Below are positions 50,601 to 56,059 of a stretch of 56,059 nt of DNA, one piece after another. A program made the position numbers and the translations under genes. Origin of the DNA: CAZZKG01 sp964654825 (GTDB taxonomy: Bacteria > Gemmatimonadota > CAZMKB01). The DNA is taken from contig CAZZKG010000017.1 in the NCBI GenBank assembly GCA_964654825.1, positions 1-56,059 of the forward strand. Direction: 5' to 3'. Position 1 is the stretch's first letter, and the number at the start of each line of letters is the position of its first letter. The notes beneath the pieces are model-generated. The model had not been told where the DNA came from. It did not search any database and saw only the letters and a list, made by a program, of their open reading frames with translations.

Positions 50601-51083
50601 TTATTTCTTTCCAAACTTTTCTTTCAATTTCATATTTGCAGCTGGAGGAACGAGGGTATCGATGTCACCTCCGAGTTCCGCAACTTCTCTCACGAGGCTG
50701 GCACTGAGATAGATGTATGATATATCCGGGACCATGAATATAACCTCGAGTTCCGGTTCGAGCCGACGATTCATGAGTGCCATCTGAAACTCGTACTCGA
50801 AATCGGAGAGGGCCCTGAGTCCTCTGATGATAACATTCGCCTTTTTCCGGTGTGCAAAATCCACAAGAAGCCCGTCGAGATCCTCGACCGTGATGTTGAG
50901 TTCAGGAGGCAGCGACTCCCGGATCATCCCCATCCGCTCCTGGATAGTAAAGATCGAATTCTTCGGGGCAGATCCTACCACAGCGACAATGAGTTGATCG
51001 ACCAGACTTGTGCTTCTCCTGATGATATCCAGATGGCCCATGGTGACTGGATCGAATGTACCGGGGTATATACCGATTCTCAT
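50601..51083 (-). CDS. coaD: Phosphopantetheine adenylyltransferase
   Basis: CoaD (160 aa) makes dephospho-CoA from phosphopantetheine and ATP. Motifs: YPGTFDPVTMGHLDII with the T/HxGH signature, RGLRALSDFEYEFQM, and SASLVREVAELGGD in place of the usual ISSxxxR region. ATG 51083 overlaps the rsmD stop (ATGA) behind GGAGGT. The rsmD-coaD pair is conserved widely. Confidence 0.95.
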   Translation of the reverse strand: MRIGIYPGTFDPVTMGHLDIIRRSTSLVDQLIVAVVGSAPKNSIFTIQERMGMIRESLPPELNITVEDLDGLLVDFAHRKKANVIIRGLRALSDFEYEFQMALMNRRLEPELEVIFMVPDISYIYLSASLVREVAELGGDIDTLVPPAANMKLKEKFGKK

Positions 51084-51640
51084 TGCATACCTCCGAAATG
51101 GTATACCGATATCCCGCTGTCACTAGCCGAGAGAGTCCTTACAAGGACGCCAAAACCGAGCCGGGAGCAAGGTGGCTCATTGCCTTCGTGTTCTACGCAC
51201 AGGAAAGTTGTCAAGAGCGGCTCGGAGTCGAGTACATTGACTACCCTGGCTGCGTAACCACTCTGGTAATCAGGATCGGCAAACATGATATCGAATTTAT
51301 TTTTTTGAAACCGGCATCTTTTCAGAAATCTGAACACGTCGTCGCGTATGATCTCGACCTGCTTTTGAAGATCAAGCCGTGTGACATTATTATTGAGACA
51401 GGAGACGGCGCGATGATCTTTCTCTACGAAAACAGCCCGGGCTGCCCCTCTGCTCATAGCCTCGAGTCCGAGAGAACCGCTACCGGCAAAAAGATCACAT
51501 ACACATTTCCCCGCAATCTCCTTGCCGAATACGCCGAAGAGAGACTCTCGCAATCTCGAAAGAGTGGGACGGGTCTTTGTCCCGACAGGGACACTGATGA
51601 TCTTTCTCTTGAATTGACCTGCTATAATCCTAGTTGTCAT
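51080..51640 (-). CDS. rsmD: 16S rRNA (guanine966-N2)-methyltransferase, RsmD family, altered motif
   Basis: RsmD (186 aa) methylates G966 of 16S rRNA. It starts TRIIAGQFKRKIISVP with the typical GxxR/K element, and has SAM motif CDLFAGSGSLGLEAMSRGA. The catalytic motif normally DPPY/F reads FADPDYQSGY, a Pro to Asp change that I confirmed in the codons (GAT CCT GAT TAC). Overlaps recJ by 11 bases and coaD by 4. Confidence 0.88.
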   Translation of the reverse strand: MTTRIIAGQFKRKIISVPVGTKTRPTLSRLRESLFGVFGKEIAGKCVCDLFAGSGSLGLEAMSRGAARAVFVEKDHRAVSCLNNNVTRLDLQKQVEIIRDDVFRFLKRCRFQKNKFDIMFADPDYQSGYAARVVNVLDSEPLLTTFLCVEHEGNEPPCSRLGFGVLVRTLSASDSGISVYHFGGMQ

Positions 51641-53351
51641 ATGTGATTCTCAGATCTTTCAGTTTCGCCTGCAGGACAGTGGTACCCTGCCAGGTGTTTT
51701 CCCCGATCGTAAAAACGATATCCACCAATCCGGATTTTGTGGACAATTCCTCGGCCCGGTCACCGAGTTTGAATCCTATCGCATCCAGTGTGCGGTGCTT
51801 GCTCTTGAACTTCACCTTCAGGTGGCCGTCACCTACCGTTCGGGGGGATCCGTCTACAGACAGTCCTCTCAAGAGGAGCAGGGGTTTAGGGTTTGCCGTT
51901 CCGTTCGGAGCGGTGCGTTTCAGTTCCCGGCAGAGACCGGAGTTCACCTCTGCCATCGAAACTTCAGCATCGATGACGAGCTCCTTTTCCAGTGAGAGCG
52001 GAGTTATCGTACTCCTTGCAAGACGGTTCAGCTGGAGCCTGAAGTCTTCGATGTTATCCTTGTTTATCTTGAGACCTGCGGCGTATTGGTGACCTCCGTA
52101 CTCGATCAGCAAATCGCGGCACGCTGTCAGAGCATCGTACAGGTGAAACGATGAAACACTCCTGGCCGACCCCCTTCCTGTGCCACTCTCGTCGAGACTG
52201 ATGAGTACCACTGGCCTGCGGAACTGTTCGACCAGCCTGGAAGCAACGATACCCAAAACTCCCTGGTGCCAGTCCTCAGACGCCAGCACGATAGCCCATT
52301 CTTCCTCCGGATCGAAATTCTCGAGCTTTCGCTTCGCCTCCTGGAGGACCACACTGTCGATCCGCTGTCTCTTCTTGTTCTCCTGCTCCAGAATCATGGC
52401 CATGTTCCCGGCCTCCCTGGGCTGCTCGGTGGTCAGGAAACTTACAACCTTCTGGGAATCCCCCATCCTGCCGACAGCGTTTATCCTTGGAGCGATAGAG
52501 AACGCGACATGGTTTGCCGTTATATCCTTCCCGTAGAGCCCGGATGATCTGAGAAGCGCCGCGAGGGCTTTATTGGGACTATCCTGAAGGACTTCGAGCC
52601 CCCGGGCAACGAAAACTCTGTTCTCACCGGTTATGGGAGCGACGTCAGCTATCGTACCCAGAGCGACCATGTCGAGCATGCTGTACAAGTAGGTTTCGTC
52701 TTCACCGAGACAGCGGTAGAGTGCCTGGCACAACTTGAATGCTACCCCGATCCCCGCGAGTTCTTTGTCCGGATAAGGACACCCCCTCTGCTTCGGGTTG
52801 ATGACCGCAACAGCCTCAGGTATTTCCGGTCCGGATTCGTGATGATCGGTAACGATCACATCCAGACCCAGGCTGTTGGCGTATTTGATCTCTTCGTGGG
52901 CCACAATGCCACAATCAACGGTGATGAGGAGCTGCGCTCCATCCTCATGTGCCTGTCTGATTCCCTCCTGTGAAACACCGTACCCTTCACTGAGCCGATT
53001 GGGAATGTAATGACATACGGGAAGTCCGAGATTACCCAGGACCTTTTCGAGGAGTGCGACGGACGTCAACCCATCTACATCATAGTCACCGTGGATAAAT
53101 ATTTTTTCTTTATTCCTGACGGCAGTCTCGAGTCTCTCGACAGCTGCTTTCATATCCTTCATGAGGAATGGATCGTTAGTAGAAGCAAGGTCCGGGTAGA
53201 GGAAATCATGCATTTTTTTCGAATCCGTGTATCCTCTCCTGATCAGGATACCGGTGAGAACCGGAGATATTTCGAGCTCCTTCGACAGACGTGAGACGAG
53301 TTCGTTATCGATCTCAGCCGGTCCGCTCCATCTGTATTCAGTTCGAATCAT
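51630..53351 (-). CDS. recJ: Single-stranded-DNA 5'-3' exonuclease RecJ
   Basis: RecJ (573 aa) acts in recombination and mismatch repair. It has DHH phosphoesterase motifs FIHGDYDVDGLTSVALL, VDCGIVAHEEI and VIVTDHHESG, the DHHA1 domain with YGGHQYAAGLKI, and a C-terminal OB-like domain. Normal length. The start lies 31 bases after the 3' end of the RNase P RNA. Confidence 0.95.
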   Translation of the reverse strand: MIRTEYRWSGPAEIDNELVSRLSKELEISPVLTGILIRRGYTDSKKMHDFLYPDLASTNDPFLMKDMKAAVERLETAVRNKEKIFIHGDYDVDGLTSVALLEKVLGNLGLPVCHYIPNRLSEGYGVSQEGIRQAHEDGAQLLITVDCGIVAHEEIKYANSLGLDVIVTDHHESGPEIPEAVAVINPKQRGCPYPDKELAGIGVAFKLCQALYRCLGEDETYLYSMLDMVALGTIADVAPITGENRVFVARGLEVLQDSPNKALAALLRSSGLYGKDITANHVAFSIAPRINAVGRMGDSQKVVSFLTTEQPREAGNMAMILEQENKKRQRIDSVVLQEAKRKLENFDPEEEWAIVLASEDWHQGVLGIVASRLVEQFRRPVVLISLDESGTGRGSARSVSSFHLYDALTACRDLLIEYGGHQYAAGLKINKDNIEDFRLQLNRLARSTITPLSLEKELVIDAEVSMAEVNSGLCRELKRTAPNGTANPKPLLLLRGLSVDGSPRTVGDGHLKVKFKSKHRTLDAIGFKLGDRAEELSTKSGLVDIVFTIGENTWQGTTVLQAKLKDLRITYDN

Positions 53352-53382
53352 AAATGGTAATCCGTGTGTAAAAAATATGAAA

Positions 53383-53736
53383 CCTGAAGAGGGGAAAATA
53401 AGCCGGGTTCTGTCCTCTTCAGGCGGTGATCATTCATCTGGGACAGCAGTTACCTGCTGCCTCGAGCGACCCACCCGAGGGTCAGGCGAAGCGGGCCACT
53501 TCTCCCCTCCTATTTGGTCTTGCTCCGAATGGGGTTTACCGTGCCTCCGACATCACTGCCAGAGCGGTGAGCTCTTACCTCACCTTTTCACCCTTACCCC
53601 CCGAAGGAGGCGGTATGTTTTCTGTGGCACTTTCCGTCGGGTTTCCCCGCCTGGGTGTTACCCAGCATCCTGCCCTGTGGAGCCCGGACTTTCCTCCTTC
53701 CGATTAGGAAGGCGATCACCTTTCCCCCACTTCAGG
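53383..53736 (-). ncRNA. rnpB: RNase P RNA, bacterial type A
   Basis: Catalytic RNA that trims tRNA 5' leaders. Conserved core elements on the minus strand: GAGGAAAGTCCGGGCTCC near the 5' end, CAGGGCAGGATGCTGGGTAA, GCGGGGAAACCCGACGGAA, GGTAAACCCCATTCGGAGCA and GGACAGAACCCGGCTTA near the 3' end. The ends are set by the P1 pairing CCTGAAG (53736-53730) with CTTCAGG (53389-53383), giving about 354 nt. The 5' end overlaps the last 21 bases of the RNase HI gene. Confidence 0.95.
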
Positions 53737-54171
53737 AACTCGAGAAATATTCGTGGTTTCTTCTTGATCGATTGCGAAATTTGCCAGCTGATCGGCTCGC
53801 TTGTTGGACTGTCTTCCTACGATTTCTAATTCATACGTCTCCAGATCCGAGAGTAGAGACAGGGCAGCGCCGAACAGGGGTTTCAACCCATCGTTTCGGA
53901 GCCGGTATTCGGCACGAATCTGTTTCACGAGAAGCTCGCTGTCCGAATAAAAGCGTACCTTCTTCGCCCCGAGAATCTTCAGCTCTTCGAGTGCGAGTAT
54001 CAGCGCCTCATATTCCGCCTGGTTGTTCGTCCGCTTTCCGAGAAACCGGGAGAACTCGTGCTGTTCTCCGGTAGGACTATGTATCACAACTCCGGCCCCG
54101 GAAGGGCCCGGATTTCCCCGAGAAGCGCCATCGATATGAACCGTGTACAATTCTTCTCCCGAGCAGGTCAT
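53716..54171 (-). CDS. rnhA: Ribonuclease HI family protein
   Basis: RNase H (151 aa) cleaves RNA in RNA-DNA hybrids. Acidic active site: YTVHIDGASRGNPGPSG (Asp), NNQAEYEALILAL (Glu), VRFYSDSELLVKQI (Asp), and SNKRADQLAN (final Asp). It resembles the ribonuclease HI-like group without the E. coli basic protrusion. Its last codons and stop lie inside the 5' strand of RNase P RNA helix P1, an unusual overlap. Confidence 0.9.
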   Translation of the reverse strand: MTCSGEELYTVHIDGASRGNPGPSGAGVVIHSPTGEQHEFSRFLGKRTNNQAEYEALILALEELKILGAKKVRFYSDSELLVKQIRAEYRLRNDGLKPLFGAALSLLSDLETYELEIVGRQSNKRADQLANFAIDQEETTNISRVPEVGER

Positions 54172-54189
54172 CGTGGTATCATCCTGATT

Positions 54190-54900
54190 CTAGCTATCTT
54201 TGTAATATACTATCCTTCCACAACTTTCGCAACTCAAGAGTTCCGAATTCTTCCTGATTTCAGCCTGTCTCTGCAGAGTAATCTGCGCGTGGCATCCACT
54301 GCAGAATCCCCCTTCAGCAACGGCGGCAATCGGAAGGCTTGGGATTGCTGTCCTCACCCTCTCGTAGCGGTTGAGATTACGCTGGTCCAATCGGCCTGAG
54401 ACGTCCTTCCTCCGAACCCTCAGATCCTCGATCTCGAATTCGATGCTTTTTCTCTCCTCTTCCAGAGCATCAGTCTTTTTCTGATGCTGTTCTTCCACCT
54501 TCTCGAGCTCTTTCATTACCTGTTCCACCTCAGACTCCAGCTCCTCTGCCTGCTCCATGAACTCGAGAACATTCTCTTCTATCGCCCGGATATCTCCTTT
54601 CACCCCTGCAATTTCGTGGAGAATTGCGGTGTACTCTTCATTGGTTTTCACGACATTACTCTGATCCAGATACTTTCTGAGGCTCACTTCCAGATGTTCG
54701 ATCTTCCCTTCGGCTTCCCTTCGTTTGATCTTCGTCTGTTTAAGCCGTTCCTGTGTTTCTTTCTCTCTGGCCCTGTCGGTCAAGAGCAAATTCTTGAGCG
54801 CGGTAATTTCACGTGGAATCGATTCGAGCCGCTGGACCCGTTTCTCTATCTCCCTGTCGAGCTCCTGGAGTCCAAGCAGATGATTCAGGATATCTTGCAT
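54190..54900 (-). CDS. Coiled-coil zinc-ribbon protein (C4-type, DUF164/CdsZ-like)
   Basis: A 236-aa protein made of a long antiparallel coiled coil (about 1-190; LDREIEKRVQRLESIPREIT, EELESEVEQVMKELEKVEEQ) and a C-terminal zinc ribbon with FCSGCHAQI and LLSCESCGRIVYY. The family is widespread and linked in some bacteria to nucleic-acid binding or secretion. Role unproven. ATG 54900 (MQDILNHLLGLQ) has AGGAG upstream; the longer ATG at 54978 is unlikely. It precedes rnhA by 18 bases, a common pairing. Confidence 0.85.
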   Translation of the reverse strand: MQDILNHLLGLQELDREIEKRVQRLESIPREITALKNLLLTDRAREKETQERLKQTKIKRREAEGKIEHLEVSLRKYLDQSNVVKTNEEYTAILHEIAGVKGDIRAIEENVLEFMEQAEELESEVEQVMKELEKVEEQHQKKTDALEEERKSIEFEIEDLRVRRKDVSGRLDQRNLNRYERVRTAIPSLPIAAVAEGGFCSGCHAQITLQRQAEIRKNSELLSCESCGRIVYYKDS

Positions 54901-55018
54901 CAATACTCCTTTCGTTCTCTTTGTGCTTCTTGGCCTGGGACGAGCACTTCCCATTGTCCCGGGGGTTGCCGGGCTCATGCGATGGTATCATGTGCGCCCT
55001 GCCGGGCGCACCACCATG

Positions 55019-55050
55019 AAAAAAGGGGTGTATCTCATTCGATACACCCC
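55019..55050 (-). terminator. Rho-independent terminator after the tRNA genes
   Basis: Minus strand GGGGTGTATC (55050-55041), short loop, GATACACCCC (55034-55025), then six T. A 10-pair stem that ends the two-tRNA transcript. Confidence 0.85.
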
Positions 55051-55132
55051 TTCGGAGCAGCTGCCGAGGGCAATCCGCATCGCTGTTGCGCCCTCGATAT
55101 AAACTTCATCATGTTACCTGTCATAAGGAATC

Positions 55133-55210
<78 letters not shown>

Positions 55211-55232
55211 CTTCAATTTTAATGGAAAGAAC

Positions 55233-55306
55233 TGGGCCCAGTAGGACTCGAACCTACGACCGACGGATTATGAGTCCGTTGCTCTGACCGACTGAGCTAT
55301 GGGCCC
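55233..55306 (-). tRNA. tRNA with anticodon CAT (elongator Met or Ile2)
   Basis: Cloverleaf on the minus strand: acceptor GGGCCCA/TGGGCCC, D arm AGCTCAGTCGGTCAGAGC, anticodon arm ACGGA-CTCATAA-TCCGT, T arm GGTTCGAGTCC. No encoded CCA. It is not the initiator type, because the acceptor is fully paired. Whether it is Met or lysidine-modified Ile cannot be settled by eye. Confidence 0.92.
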
Positions 55307-55561
55307 GAGATCATAATTCACTTTCAGTTACAGCACCAACTTCCCGCTTCAGTGCTGAATTTCAACGATTCTTCACACCACCCCAAGGTAATCTTCGCAA
55401 CCGGAGGCGACGGACAAGACGTAAACATAACACCTAATTTTAATTTTTCATAACTCATATGTCAATATTGTACTTTGTCAGGCATACCGCGTGTAATCGT
55501 CCCACGACACAACCGGGCCAAGGCCCACTCCACAGCGTCCCATCATGCACGACACAGCTCA
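55307..55561. other. Intergenic region without recognised gene
   Basis: About 255 bases between the tRNA pair and the terminator of the right-edge gene. It contains an AT-rich block near 55430-55465 that may hold the tRNA promoter, but no convincing -35/-10 pair or reading frame was found. Confidence 0.5.
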
Positions 55562-55593
55562 AAAAACTACCAGCCCCCAGGCGCGAGGGCTGG
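55562..55593 (-). terminator. Rho-independent terminator of the right-edge gene
   Basis: Minus strand CCAGCCC (55593-55587), loop, GGGCTGG (55576-55570), followed by TAGTTTTTTG. Confidence 0.7.
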
Positions 55594-55626
55594 CTTTGAG
55601 ATCGCGCGTACAATGGATACAACAAT

Positions 55627-56059
55627 TTATTTTAAAAGAATCATTTTCCTGGTGTTTACGTTGTCACCACTTCTCAGTCTATACAGATAAATTCCCGATG
55701 GCACCTGCTGCCCCTGTTCGTTTTTACCATCCCAGACTATCCTGTGGCTGCCCGGCTCAAGATCTGAATCAATCAGCCTGATCACCTGCCTACCTCGGGC
55801 ATCAAAAACTGACAGTTGAACCTGTTGCTTTGCTCCAGAAGTCCCGGGAACGTCAAAGGAGATGGTTGTAGTTGGGTTAAATGGATTGGGATAGTTTTGT
55901 GACAAACCCCAGGAGCGCGGAAGTACCGGAGAAAGATGTTCGTCATCAGAAATTCCAACATAACCATCAGAATTGGTCTTGATCAGATAAACATCAGGAT
56001 TTTCAGTACCGGAGGACTTTGTAACTCCAGCTATAACATAGCCTCCATCTGCCGTCTGC
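55627..56059 (-). CDS. Secreted beta-propeller-like protein with FlgD-Ig/T9SS-type C-terminal module (5' part outside window)
   Basis: The frame is open to the window edge, so only the last 143 codons are seen. The visible start of the piece (TADGGYVIAGVT ... DVYLIKTNSDG) is a repeat typical of extracellular propeller proteins. The end is a C-terminal module with SQNYPNPFNPTTTISF, VFDARGRQV, WDGKNEQGQQVPSGIYLYRL and RKMILLK. This module is a sorting or FlgD-like Ig domain found on many secreted proteins of FCB phyla. It implies a dedicated export system elsewhere. Confidence 0.85.
   Translation of the reverse strand, partial: QTADGGYVIAGVTKSSGTENPDVYLIKTNSDGYVGISDDEHLSPVLPRSWGLSQNYPNPFNPTTTISFDVPGTSGAKQQVQLSVFDARGRQVIRLIDSDLEPGSHRIVWDGKNEQGQQVPSGIYLYRLRSGDNVNTRKMILLK

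Noticed and set aside
55307..55340. Sigma-70 promoter directly before the CAT tRNA (TTGGTG, TATGAT)
   Set aside because: The -10 would end 3 bases before the mature tRNA and the -35 match is poor.

Overview
The window is bacterial chromosome at roughly 50-55% GC from a Gram-negative (diderm) organism. It carries a TonB-dependent receptor, an LptE-like lipoprotein, apolipoprotein N-acyltransferase, two small outer-membrane beta-barrels, and at the right edge a protein ending in a 'SQNYPNPFNPTT' module typical of secreted proteins of the FCB superphylum. An archaeal/eukaryotic-type prolyl-tRNA synthetase and two runs of exactly 100 N suggest a draft or metagenome-assembled genome from a candidate FCB-like phylum. 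The phylum is inferred, not proven. Almost all genes lie on the minus strand in tight, often overlapping operons. No insertion sequence, phage, integrase or CRISPR array was seen.

Layout. 1-4.5 kb: a vitamin B12-type uptake operon (btuF, btuC, btuD, TonB receptor running off the left edge). 4.5-5.9 kb: a ComEC-like metallo-beta-lactamase protein and a possible 59-aa ORF. 6.0-16.6 kb: a complete inner core of a type II secretion / type IV pilus-like machine, in transcription order GspE/PilB, GspF/PilC, three pseudopilins, a PilX/GspK-like protein with a beta-solenoid-like body, a PilM-PilN fusion, PilO, a PilP/GspC-like protein and the secretin. 16.6-23.7 kb: signalling genes. REC-GGDEF, PAS-GAF histidine kinase and two single-REC proteins lead directly into gspE. 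A divergent operon carries a PAS sensor, a second kinase and a response regulator. Two sigma-54-type -24/-12 elements occur, one before the divergent operon and one before the pseudopilins, where the leader can also be drawn as an attenuator.

23.7-33.2 kb: outer-membrane barrel, murA (interrupted by a gap), prmC-prfA-rpmE, lnt, an oxidoreductase, a hypothetical gene, a cation/proton antiporter and asd. 33.3-37.4 kb: dapA-dapB-dapL-lysC, which with asd gives most of the aminotransferase-type diaminopimelate/lysine route. 37.4-41.8 kb: HNH protein, LptE-like and LolA/B-like lipoproteins, a large TPR protein, a PilZ protein and a small secreted protein. 41.8-45.4 kb: guaA, proS, Nudix. 45.4-46.6 kb: two tiny ORFs, a strong terminator and a second barrel. 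46.7-48.3 kb: a UMF1-type MFS transporter, followed by a DnaA-box cluster and an AT-rich stretch that could be a replication origin. 48.5-55.3 kb: ksgA, aminotransferase, coaD, rsmD, recJ, RNase P RNA, RNase HI, a zinc-ribbon coiled-coil protein and two tRNAs.

The most interesting part is 6-24 kb. An envelope-spanning filament or secretion machine with two unusual parts (the PilM-PilN fusion and the solenoid minor pilin) appears wired to phosphorelay, c-di-GMP and sigma-54 control. No major pilin/GspG, prepilin peptidase or AAA+ sigma-54 activator is in the window. The substrate is unknown.
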